Source: Actinomycetes bacterium
GTDB taxonomy: Bacteria > Actinomycetota > Acidimicrobiia > Acidimicrobiales > Acidimicrobiaceae
Length of the DNA: 37,594 nucleotides
Assembly (NCBI GenBank): GCA_021850605.1
Contig: JAJZLQ010000035.1
Span: 1-37,594 of the forward strand
Direction of reading: 5' to 3'
Part shown: piece after piece, positions 12,374 through 20,134 of the stretch
Layout: each line of letters opens with the position of its first letter
Position numbering within the stretch: the first letter of the stretch is position 1
Notes under the pieces: model-generated
What the model was told of the DNA's origin: nothing
Database searches by the model: none
The model's input: the letters and a program-made list of their open reading frames with translations, nothing else
Position numbers and translations under genes: made by a program

Positions 12374-13045
12374 ATGCCTCCCACGGTAGGCGTCGTCGTC
12401 TTTCCCGGCACCAATTGCGAGCACGATGTGGTGCACGCTCTTGGCTTGCTTGGCATGCGGGCACAGATCAAGTGGCATGGGGACTCCGAACTCAGCGACT
12501 GTGATGCCGTCGTGCTTCCCGGAGGCTTTGCCCACGGTGACTATCTCCGACCAGGTGCTATTGCGCGCTTCTCCAAGGTGATGTCATCCATTGTGAAAAT
12601 GGCTGAAGCCGGCAAGCCCGTACTGGGGATATGTAACGGCTTCCAGGTGCTCACCGAGGCGAAACTGTTGCCAGGCGCTCTCCAGAAGAACGCCGGCCTT
12701 CGATTCATCTGCGACGTGGAGAAGCTTGAGGTGGCATCGAATCGCTCGGTAGCCAGCGCGCTGCTACAGCCCGGCGAGATCATTTCGTTGCCAATAAATC
12801 ACTTTGAGGGGAACTACACCTGCGATCATGTCACATATGACATGTTGGTCGCAAATGACCAGATCGTTTTCAAATACGTGGACAATCCCAACGGTTCAGT
12901 TGGCTCGATCGCTGCAATTTCCAATCCCAGGGGAAATGTTGTTGGGATGATGCCCCATCCTGAGCGCGCGGTCGAGGAACTCGTTGGAGGAACCGACGGC
13001 CGGAAGGTGTTGAGTTCGTTCATCGAGGCCGTTTTAAACGGCTGA
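12374..13045 (+). CDS. purQ: FGAM synthase glutaminase subunit PurQ
   Basis: Class I glutamine amidotransferase that supplies ammonia to PurL for conversion of FGAR to FGAM. The 223-residue protein has the family start VGVVVFPGTNCEHDV and the oxyanion region LPGGFAHGDYLRPG. The nucleophile Cys is in VLGICNGFQVLTE. The His-Glu pair is in VGMMPHPERAVEE. The start follows the purS stop by one base. GC content falls towards its 3' end compared with purA-purC. The partner purL is not adjacent; it lies about 1.3 kb downstream beyond an interruption. Confidence 0.97.
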   Translation: MPPTVGVVVFPGTNCEHDVVHALGLLGMRAQIKWHGDSELSDCDAVVLPGGFAHGDYLRPGAIARFSKVMSSIVKMAEAGKPVLGICNGFQVLTEAKLLPGALQKNAGLRFICDVEKLEVASNRSVASALLQPGEIISLPINHFEGNYTCDHVTYDMLVANDQIVFKYVDNPNGSVGSIAAISNPRGNVVGMMPHPERAVEELVGGTDGRKVLSSFIEAVLNG

Positions 13046-13084
13046 GACTGCGCTTCCCGCAGGCGCTTCCTTTTAAATCAAAGC

Positions 13085-13130
13085 AGCCATCACCTAGGGC
13101 GCGCATAGCTGCTCGCCGTCGGTGATGGCT
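13085..13130. repeat. 10-bp inverted repeat between converging genes
   Basis: AGCCATCACC (13085-13094) and GGTGATGGCT (13121-13130) are perfect inverted copies separated by 26 bases. They lie between the 3' ends of purQ (plus) and the coiled-coil gene (minus). No T-run follows on either strand. This may be a factor-dependent or bidirectional termination structure, or a protein site. Only the repeat itself is certain. Confidence 0.5.
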
Positions 13131-13147
13131 GAAATCTGTAAATCCAG

Positions 13148-13588
13148 TTACTGAGCCGCCGGGGCGGTGCGCCTACGCCGAACCGCGACCTTGGGCACTG
13201 GAACTCCGGCGCGGTCAAGTACCTCGTTGGATATGCCCAGGGCATGCCAGGCGTCGTAGGTGATTCCCTTGCGGTCTGAGTACTCGCGCGCCACGGATAT
13301 GAACCGCGACTCGAGATCACCTATGTCGACCTTGTTCTTGAGGTTCTCCAGCTCCTTTTCGAGGTCGAGCTTGCGCTGAATGAGGTGAAGACGGTCCAAC
13401 GGATCCGCATCACCGAGCAGCGCTTCGACCTGGGCAAGTTGCTTTTCGACTGTTTCGCGAGTACGCCTTCGGCCACGCCGTGGGCGATTCCGCTCCAGAG
13501 CTTCTAGGTACTCCCGGATTATCTTTGCCTGACCGCGGACCGAGGCATCCTTGGCACCGTCAGCATTCCGATTCTGAGTTTCGACCAT
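13148..13588 (-). CDS. Uncharacterised basic coiled-coil protein
   Basis: I do not recognise a named family. The 146-residue product starts MVETQNRNADGAKDASVRGQ. It has a very basic patch (NRPRRGRRRTRETVEKQ, about 34-50), a charged coiled-coil-like helix (about 45-90, DLEKELENLKNK), then SRFISVAREYSDRKGITYDAWHALG and a second basic tail (VRRRRTAP). There is no signal peptide or membrane segment. The organised layout and sensible codon use suggest a real gene, perhaps nucleic-acid-associated. The segment SDRKGITYDAW resembles a small helical DNA-binding end, but this is speculation. It sits alone, opposing purQ, inside the break between purQ and purL. Confidence 0.75.
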   Translation of the reverse strand: MVETQNRNADGAKDASVRGQAKIIREYLEALERNRPRRGRRRTRETVEKQLAQVEALLGDADPLDRLHLIQRKLDLEKELENLKNKVDIGDLESRFISVAREYSDRKGITYDAWHALGISNEVLDRAGVPVPKVAVRRRRTAPAAQ

Positions 13589-14388
13589 GACGCAATACTA
13601 CCTTAATAGTCGGCGCTTCTATCTACGTGTAGAGAATTGTAGCACTGATCTTTGGCGATACAACGGTTACGTTGCAGCGTACCTTCGGCATGAATATTTC
13701 TATGTCTTGAACGGAGTTAGGTGGCAAGCAGGTATGTACCACGCGAAGGGATGGACTCGTAACTCCTATCGGTTGCAGTTCTGACAACCGTGTGGTCGCG
13801 TGACAACCTACGGTATCGTCACTACAAATGAAGTAAGCAACGGCAGTCTAGATTTGGGGAAATGGCAAGACTGTCGCCTAAAAATTACGTGTGAGCAGGT
13901 GCGTAGTGCCAGGCCGAGCTGTTCGGCGCATCTTCAACGTGGGCTTATCACGCCGGTTTCTCACCGCACGTAGCACAACGGTGGCGGTGGCGACACCCAT
14001 TGTGCACAGGATGACGTCATGCGGGCTGCCACCAGCGGAATAGTGGTCATAAACCAAAGCAGCAATTTGTTTAGACGAAGTTTTCGAGTCCTCACCACGG
14101 GTTGGGAGGATTTCCTGACAGGCGCCGCCCTGCTGCCAGGAGGTTCCGCATCTTGAATACCGCGGGGCTTCTTCGTGGCGGCCGGTCGATTCGATAATTG
14201 AAGGTGAAGGATTATAGCGGTGTAATTTCTCAGCTGTGTCTCAGATTAAATACAGAATTGTGGCCACGTAGAGTCGTCGGGAGTAATTCGGTCCGGGATC
14301 GCTCTTTGCGCCCGCCGCGCGGTCGCCCGAGTTCACCGGGATTTCCGGACGCGCCCCCCGGAGCATCCGGACTTTAGGCTGTAGTCAT
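13589..14388. other. 800-base lower-GC region without a supported gene
   Basis: By eye this stretch is clearly richer in A and T than its neighbours up to about 14275, then turns GC-rich just before purL. A plus-strand frame (13587-13784, 65 residues, a quarter aromatic) has no ribosome site. A minus-strand frame is open for 120 codons (14240-13878) but has no ATG or GTG near its beginning. Neither resembles a protein I know. A loose promoter-like pair, TTCGAT and TATAGC 17 bases apart, lies near 14190-14220. No tRNA, repeat array or transposon end is visible. It may be a gene remnant plus the purL control region. Confidence 0.5.
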
Positions 14389-16563
14389 ATGGAGCAGCCA
14401 ATACACCGCGCACTGGGCCTGACCGACGACGAACTCGAGATGATCGAGGAAATCCTTGGCCGGGAACCCAACTATGTCGAACTCGCCATGTATTCGGTGA
14501 TGTGGTCCGAGCACTGCTCTTACAAGTCATCCCGCCTCCACCTCCGTCGCCTTCCTTCCAAGGGGGAGAAGGTATTGGTTGGTCCGGGCGAGAATGCGGG
14601 AGTCATTGACGCCGGAGACGGTATTGCCGTGGCAATCCGCATGGAGTCGCATAACCACCCCTCGGCGATCGAGCCTTACCAGGGGGCGGCAACCGGGGTC
14701 GGAGGAATACTGAGGGATATCTTCACCATGGGCGCAAGGCCCATTGCCCTCCTCGACAGCCTTCGGATGGGTGAGGCCTCCGATCCTAGAAATCGATACA
14801 TATACAACGGTGTCGTGGCGGGAATCTCGGGATATGGGAACGCGGTCGGCGTGCCGACAGTGGGCGGCGAGATTGTCTTCGACGCCACGTATGATTCCAA
14901 TCCGCTGGTAAATGTGGCCGCAGTCGGGATCCTGCCGGTGGACAAGCTCGTTCTTGCGCGGGCCGAGGGCGTCGGGAACCAGGTGATCCTGCTGGGTTCG
15001 CCCACCGGCCGGGACGGAATCGGAGGTGTTTCGGTTCTTGCCTCCGCGGGATTCGGGGCTGAAGTCGACTCCAGCAAGCGGCCTAGCGTCCAAGTGGGCG
15101 ATCCGTACGAGGAAAAGCGCCTGATCGAGGCGTGCCTGGAGTTGTTGGACGCCAAGCTGGTGGTCGGCATTCAGGATCTCGGCGGGGCCGGACTGAGCTG
15201 CGCCAGCTCTGAGACCGCCGCCAACGCCGGGCTGGGGATGGACGTGCACGTGGAGAAGGTGCCCCGGCGCGAGGCCAATATGGAGCCCTTCGAAGTCATG
15301 ACCTCGGAGTCCCAAGAGCGGATGCTGGCCATCGTGACTCCCGAGAACACCCCTGCCGTTCTCGCCATCGCTGCCAAGTGGGAGATCCCGGCGGCAATTG
15401 TCGGCGTAGTCACGGAGCCGGTGACCTTTCGGGGCCAGGACGGGGTAGGTATATTGCGCATCTTCGACGCTGGAGAGCTTGTCGCCGAAGTTCCCGCCAA
15501 GTCCCTTGCTGACGGAGCCCCGGTTTATGACCGTCCCCGTGCCAAGCCGGAGGGATTCGAGGCGCGCGCCGAGCAGGACCCCACCGACGCATGCCGGGGA
15601 GTCGACATTTCCGTCGAGCTGGTGAAGATGGTCTTCGATCCGAAGGAGATCTACAGCCAGTATGACCACCAGCTCTTCCTTAATACGGTGGTCGGACCTG
15701 GCGCGAACGCAACCCTGCTGCGGCTCTCCTCGCCCGAGGTGGGCTACTCGAAGAAGGGCATAGGCCTTTCCGCGGATGGCAACTCCCGTTGGTGTGCCTT
15801 GGATCCCCGTCGTGGGTCGGAGCTGGTGGTAGCCGAATCCGCCCTCAACGTCGCCCTGGTTGGGGCGGTACCGACCTGCATGGTGGACTGCCTCAACTTC
15901 GGTAATCCCGAGCACCCTGAGGTCATGTGGGAACTCTCGGAGTCCATCGACGGTATCGCCAAGGCCTCCATCGAGTTGGGGGTTCCGGTGGTCGGAGGCA
16001 ACGTCAGTCTTTACAACGAGGCCCGTGGCCGCAATATCGAGCCGACGCCGGTTCTCACCACCCTGGGCCTGGTGGACGAAGTCAATGCAGTGCCGCCCGC
16101 GCGGAGGTATCGGAGTGGGGATTCGCTGGTGCTGGTGGGAACCACTGAGTCCAACCTGGCAGGATCACGGTTGGCGTGGGTGAACCTCGGGCTCCGCAGC
16201 GGGTCGCTTCCGAAGCTCGACTACGGCGTACACCAGAAGCTGATCGATGCGGTGGTGGAGCTGGTTCGTGCGGCGGCGGGCTTTTCCGTATCCGCAATTT
16301 CGGACGTCTCCGACGGAGGGCTTGCCCTATGCCTGTTGGAGATGGCAAGGACGTCGGCAATGGGGTTCGAGCTCGACGGCATTGGCGACGATCCGGTCGT
16401 TGAGCTGTTTTCGGAGTCCCCGTCGCGCGTTGTCGTGGCGAGTTCGGAACCGGATCGAGTGATCGGGCATTTCGCGAAAGCCGGTTTGCCTGCGCGTGTG
16501 ATCGGGCGGGTCAACGGTTCTAAAGTCGCTTCGTTCGGGGCCGGCTCGACGGTCGCCCTGTAG
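14389..16563 (+). CDS. purL: FGAM synthase large subunit PurL
   Basis: ATP-dependent enzyme converting FGAR to FGAM with ammonia from PurQ via PurS. It is 724 residues, the size of the small-type PurL, so PurS and PurQ are needed. Motifs: GREPNYVELAMYSVMWSEHCSYK at the N-terminus with the catalytic His, ESHNHPSAIEPYQGAATGVG, QDLGGAGLSC, a second AIRS-like half with MVDCLNFGNPEHPE and VVGGNVSLYNE, and SDVSDGGLALCL near the end. The ATG at 14389 has no ribosome site. A TAGGCT box at 14375-14380 suggests a leaderless or near-leaderless transcript. It is detached from purSQ by the 13046-14388 segment. Confidence 0.98.
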   Translation: MEQPIHRALGLTDDELEMIEEILGREPNYVELAMYSVMWSEHCSYKSSRLHLRRLPSKGEKVLVGPGENAGVIDAGDGIAVAIRMESHNHPSAIEPYQGAATGVGGILRDIFTMGARPIALLDSLRMGEASDPRNRYIYNGVVAGISGYGNAVGVPTVGGEIVFDATYDSNPLVNVAAVGILPVDKLVLARAEGVGNQVILLGSPTGRDGIGGVSVLASAGFGAEVDSSKRPSVQVGDPYEEKRLIEACLELLDAKLVVGIQDLGGAGLSCASSETAANAGLGMDVHVEKVPRREANMEPFEVMTSESQERMLAIVTPENTPAVLAIAAKWEIPAAIVGVVTEPVTFRGQDGVGILRIFDAGELVAEVPAKSLADGAPVYDRPRAKPEGFEARAEQDPTDACRGVDISVELVKMVFDPKEIYSQYDHQLFLNTVVGPGANATLLRLSSPEVGYSKKGIGLSADGNSRWCALDPRRGSELVVAESALNVALVGAVPTCMVDCLNFGNPEHPEVMWELSESIDGIAKASIELGVPVVGGNVSLYNEARGRNIEPTPVLTTLGLVDEVNAVPPARRYRSGDSLVLVGTTESNLAGSRLAWVNLGLRSGSLPKLDYGVHQKLIDAVVELVRAAAGFSVSAISDVSDGGLALCLLEMARTSAMGFELDGIGDDPVVELFSESPSRVVVASSEPDRVIGHFAKAGLPARVIGRVNGSKVASFGAGSTVAL

Positions 16564-16603
16564 CGCTCGCATGCCGGGCGCGGGCTAGCCTCCGTTTGCC
16601 GCG

Positions 16604-17350
16604 CTAGGAGACGATCAGGTCTCCTTGCATTCCCGCCAGGGCGTGGCCGGGCACGGGGCAGATGTACTGGTAGGTGCCGGCCACGCCGACACTGAAGCGG
16701 ATGGTCTGCTCCGGCGCACTTGACTTGGTTGCATCGCCAAGGAACCATACCGCTGCGCCCGTGAAGGCCGGACGGGCCGTCATCATGGGCATCACGCTGT
16801 TTCCCGCACCGCTCGGCACGATGGCCAAGCCGTGGGCCATGTCCGGGTCGGCGTTCACGAAATTGATCTCGACCGTGCTGTCGGGCGGGACAACTATCGA
16901 GGGATTGGCCATTCCACCGACTTCGAAACCGTCGGACGAGCCGGTCATAGTGGCCACGATGGTCAGGTGAACCTGCCTTGATGAGAAAGTCACCGCGTGC
17001 CGCGCCCTGTCAATGTGTGCTCCGGCCGGCACCGCCTGTGCGGCACTCATAGCGGCGGAGGAGGCGATCCTCGGACCCGGTGCATTTGCGTATTCCCGGC
17101 CCATAATCTCACCCGGTGAACCTGAGCCGCCCATCATGGAGCCGGGCAGCGAGCCACCCTGCTCCCAGCCGGGCACACCTGAGCCGCCCATCATGTAACC
17201 GTAGGAGCTCCCGTTTCCCTGCGTGTCGAATGACGCCTGCCCCTGCCCGGCTACTTGCCGGCTCCAGCCCTGTGCCCAGGCGGCGCTCCCGGCGATGAGG
17301 ATGGCTGCTGCGCCGGCTCCGAGCGTCGCCCGTTTGATCCGTGTTTCCAA
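16604..17350 (-). CDS. Secreted sulfocyanin/rusticyanin-like blue copper protein
   Basis: Probable extracytoplasmic type 1 copper protein carrying single electrons. The 248-residue product starts with TTG at 17350 after GAGGGTGG. It begins with a signal peptide (KRATLGAGAAAILIAGSAAWA). Residues about 48-95 are Gly/Met-rich with MMGGSG twice and MGREY. The C-terminal cupredoxin domain (about 110-248) has the ligand set His173 (DPDMAHGL), Cys231, His236 and Met241 (YICPVPGHALAGM). The NPSIVVPPDSTVEINFVNADPD pattern is close to sulfocyanins, which serve respiratory chains of acidophiles. Copper binding is well supported; the redox partner is unknown. No oxidase genes are adjacent. Confidence 0.85.
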   Translation of the reverse strand: METRIKRATLGAGAAAILIAGSAAWAQGWSRQVAGQGQASFDTQGNGSSYGYMMGGSGVPGWEQGGSLPGSMMGGSGSPGEIMGREYANAPGPRIASSAAMSAAQAVPAGAHIDRARHAVTFSSRQVHLTIVATMTGSSDGFEVGGMANPSIVVPPDSTVEINFVNADPDMAHGLAIVPSGAGNSVMPMMTARPAFTGAAVWFLGDATKSSAPEQTIRFSVGVAGTYQYICPVPGHALAGMQGDLIVS

Positions 17351-17366
17351 AGGTGTACCACCCTCT

Positions 17367-17450
17367 TGTGAACGTTTGACGCGATGCTAAAGCTCTTCTG
17401 TCAGACGATCCAAGGGCAAAACGACCCTCTTTGGCCGGTATTCGTTCACA
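17367..17450. repeat. Spaced inverted repeat upstream of the copper-protein gene
   Basis: TGTGAACG (17367-17374) and CGTTCACA (17443-17450) are perfect inverted copies 68 bases apart, in the 155-base gap between the PHP gene and the copper-protein gene, both on minus. The spacing would suit looping by a dimeric regulator bound at two half-sites, but 8 bp could arise by chance. A 6-bp hairpin (17451-17468) directly follows and may belong to the 3' end of the PHP transcript. Confidence 0.3.
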
Positions 17451-17505
17451 TCCGCCTCACCCGGCGGACGTGGCGGGCCGGGCGGCAGATCGGGATGGAA
17501 GCGGA

Positions 17506-18375
17506 TTATTCGCCTGCGAGACCACGAACCGGTAGGTGCTTGGCCCGCTCCTTGAGCTCGGCCAACGCCTCGTCGGGAACTCGCAAGTCTCCTCGCCCTA
17601 TCCCCACCTGGAGGTCGGGCTTGTAGCTGCCGTGGAAATCGCTTCCGCCGGTCGCGACAATGTCGAGGGAACGAGCGAGTGAAGCCAGCTTTGCTCGCCG
17701 CTCCTGGTCGTAGCGGCCGTAGTACGCCTCGATTCCCGCCAGGCCACGCTCGGCCCAGCCTGCGATGTAGGTGGGGATCATCGACTCGTCCCCGGCGATG
17801 CTGTAGGGATGCGCAAGGACCGGCAACCCTCCGGCGGCCAGTGCGAGGTCGATCATCTCCTCGGGCTCATAGGTGATCTTGTGCACGTAGAAAGGCTTGC
17901 CCTTTTCCAGGTAGACGTCGAAGGCCTCTTGCAGCGAGGAGACGACGCCCTTTTTTACGAGCAGGCGTGCGAAGTGGGGCTTGCCCAGACCGCTCCCGCC
18001 TCCCTCCTCGGCGAGTTCCTGGTAGGTGATGTCGATACCCGCGTCGTTCATGAGCGCGATAATCTTGCGATTGCGCTCCTCCCTGGCCATTTGCATCTCC
18101 ACCAGGGTCTCGGCGATTGGCGTGGAGCGTTGGTCGACGAAATAGACGAGCATGTGCATGGTCCCCACCGACCAGTGGCAGGAAACCTCGACGCCGGGGA
18201 CTAGTTCGATATCGAGTTCGGCAGCCCGAGACCGGGCTTCGTTCAAGCCATCGAATCTGTCATGATCAGTGAGCGCTACGGCGGAGAGGCCGGCCTCCTT
18301 GGCAAGCTCTACTACGCGGGCAGGCGATTCTGAACCATCGGAGATGCGTGAGTGCGTGTGAAGGTCTATCATCAT
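17506..18375 (-). CDS. PHP-domain phosphoesterase (YciV/RnaA-like)
   Basis: Probable metal-dependent phosphatase or nuclease. E. coli YciV (RnaA), a homologue by domain organisation, removes phosphate from 3',5'-bisphosphonucleosides and trims short RNA. The 289-residue protein carries all PHP metal motifs: DLHTHSRISDGS (His6, His8, Asp13), TDHD (37-39), PGVEVSCHW, LPVLAHPY and GSDFHGSY. About 100 residues between the first and last motifs form the insertion domain usual for this subfamily. It is cytosolic, with no signal sequence. It lies upstream of the copper-protein gene on the same strand and divergent from purF. The exact substrate cannot be told from sequence. Confidence 0.88.
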   Translation of the reverse strand: MMIDLHTHSRISDGSESPARVVELAKEAGLSAVALTDHDRFDGLNEARSRAAELDIELVPGVEVSCHWSVGTMHMLVYFVDQRSTPIAETLVEMQMAREERNRKIIALMNDAGIDITYQELAEEGGGSGLGKPHFARLLVKKGVVSSLQEAFDVYLEKGKPFYVHKITYEPEEMIDLALAAGGLPVLAHPYSIAGDESMIPTYIAGWAERGLAGIEAYYGRYDQERRAKLASLARSLDIVATGGSDFHGSYKPDLQVGIGRGDLRVPDEALAELKERAKHLPVRGLAGE

Positions 18376-18601
18376 TGCCTGCCTCGGGCGGGTATCCTTA
18401 ATACGTAAAGAGGTTTTTCGCGCGCTGTATCGAGTGACTAGATTCTATTTGGACAGCGCCGACGCCGTTGTTGGGGATGCACATTTGGCCGTCCCTCGCG
18501 CACCGTTTGCAGCCATCGGGCACGACTTGCCATGCAGCCGAGCCTTGGTCGCACAACCGTTGTCTGAGGGCTGTCGCGCTTAGGGCGAGCTGGAGTTGAG
18601 G

Positions 18602-20134
18602 ATGGAAGCCAACCGAGACTGCGCGGGGGACCATTGCGTCCCTCTCCCAGCCAGCCTGGATAATCCGGACAGGCCCGATCGTCCCGAGGAGGCCTGCGGG
18701 GTTTTTGGAATTCGTGTCGCCCCTGGTGCACGGTCGGTCTCCCATGCCACCTACGACGGCCTTTACGCGCTCCAGCACCGTGGCCAGGAATCTGCCGGAA
18801 TGGCCGTATCCGATGGTACCTCGATCACGGTTGTGAAGAACATGGGGCTGGTAAGCAACGTCTTCGACGATCGCACGCTTTTGTCCCTTCCCGGGCACTT
18901 GGCCATAGGTCACACTCGTTACTCGACCACCGGCTCCTCGACTTGGGGAAACGCCCAGCCCGTGTTCCGCGCGGTCGCGGATTCCGGAGTGGCCCTTGGC
19001 CACAATGGGAATCTGACCAACACCGCTGACCTCGAGGAGAAGCTCGGAGTCGCCCCCGAGGACATGCGTACCGACTCTGATCTCGTTGCTCACTACATTG
19101 CCCAGGAGATCAAGAAGCGTCTTCCCTCCGACAACCTGAGGGCCGGCTATCGCAATCACCCCGAGGTGCTGATCGAGGCTCTCGGAGTTGTGCTTCCCGA
19201 TTTGAGGGGCGCCTTCTCCTTGGTGATCATGGATCATGACCGCCTCGTCGGGGTGCGTGATCCTCACGGGTTCCGTCCGCTATGCGTGGGCGCCCTCGAC
19301 GGCGGATACGTTATCGCATCCGAGTCACCCGCTCTTGACGTGGTGGGCGCCACCTTCATCAGGGAGGTGGACCCCGGTGAGATGGTTATCGTCGACGCGG
19401 ACGGCATCCATTCGAGCCATCCATTCCCGGCGTCCACCATCGAGCCGCGCCTTTGCATCTTCGAGTTCGTTTACTTCGCACGTCCCGATGCGCTCTTGCT
19501 CGGTCAGGAGGTCTACGGAACCCGTAGACGCATGGGGGAATACCTGGCCCGCTCCGCGCCCGCCGATGCGGATCTGGTTATGGGGGTGCCCGACTCCGGC
19601 GTGCCGGCCGCGGTCGGCTTTGCCGAGGCGAGTGGCATTCCCTTTGGGCAGGGGCTGGTAAAGAATCGCTACATCGGCCGTACCTTCATCTCCCCGGACC
19701 CGGCCTCCAGGGTTGATGCGGTCCGTAGGAAGCTGAATGTTCTACGAGACAACATTCGCGACAAGCGGCTGGTGGTGGTGGACGATTCGATCGTGCGCGG
19801 AACCACTACGAAAGCCATGGTGCGCCTATTGCGCGAGGCTGGAGCCACAGAGGTTCACCTGCGTATCTCCTCCCCACCGTACAAGTGGCCCTGCTTCTAT
19901 GGAATTGACACCCCTTCCCGGCCCGACCTGCTGGCCGCCAATCGGAGTATCGATGAGATCCGCGACTTCCTCGGCGTGGACTCGATCGCCTATCTTGAAC
20001 TCGAAGACCTGAAGGCGGCCATTGGCCGTGGCACCACCGGCTATTGCGATGCCTGCCTAACGGGGCGTTATCCCGTCAGCATTCCAGTGGACCTTGGCCA
20101 GATTGCGGTCGCGGCGCCTGCTCCGCTGCCATGA
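18602..20134 (+). CDS. purF: Amidophosphoribosyltransferase
   Basis: Commits PRPP to purine synthesis by making 5-phosphoribosylamine with glutamine amide nitrogen. The ATG at 18602 is chosen because GGAG stands six bases upstream; TTG 18596 is the alternative. The product is 510 residues. The glutaminase nucleophile is Cys32 (EACGVFGI), leaving a 31-residue propeptide that must be removed. Later motifs are LQHRGQESAGM, GHNGNLTN, and the PRPP loop VVVDDSIVRGTTTK. Cysteines in LCIFEFVYFARPD, WPCFYGID and YCDACLTGRYP match the [4Fe-4S] ligands of the B. subtilis-type enzyme, so an oxygen-sensitive cluster is likely. It overlaps purM by ATGA. Confidence 0.98.
   Translation: MEANRDCAGDHCVPLPASLDNPDRPDRPEEACGVFGIRVAPGARSVSHATYDGLYALQHRGQESAGMAVSDGTSITVVKNMGLVSNVFDDRTLLSLPGHLAIGHTRYSTTGSSTWGNAQPVFRAVADSGVALGHNGNLTNTADLEEKLGVAPEDMRTDSDLVAHYIAQEIKKRLPSDNLRAGYRNHPEVLIEALGVVLPDLRGAFSLVIMDHDRLVGVRDPHGFRPLCVGALDGGYVIASESPALDVVGATFIREVDPGEMVIVDADGIHSSHPFPASTIEPRLCIFEFVYFARPDALLLGQEVYGTRRRMGEYLARSAPADADLVMGVPDSGVPAAVGFAEASGIPFGQGLVKNRYIGRTFISPDPASRVDAVRRKLNVLRDNIRDKRLVVVDDSIVRGTTTKAMVRLLREAGATEVHLRISSPPYKWPCFYGIDTPSRPDLLAANRSIDEIRDFLGVDSIAYLELEDLKAAIGRGTTGYCDACLTGRYPVSIPVDLGQIAVAAPAPLP

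Noticed and set aside
13085-13130. Rho-independent terminator for purQ
   Set aside because: The stem is perfect, but the loop is 26 bases and no T-run follows on either strand, so I list it only as an inverted repeat.
13587-13784. 65-codon plus-strand frame, aromatic-rich
   Set aside because: No ribosome site, its ATG merely overlaps the start of the opposing gene, no recognisable motif, and it lies in low-GC DNA where such frames occur by chance.
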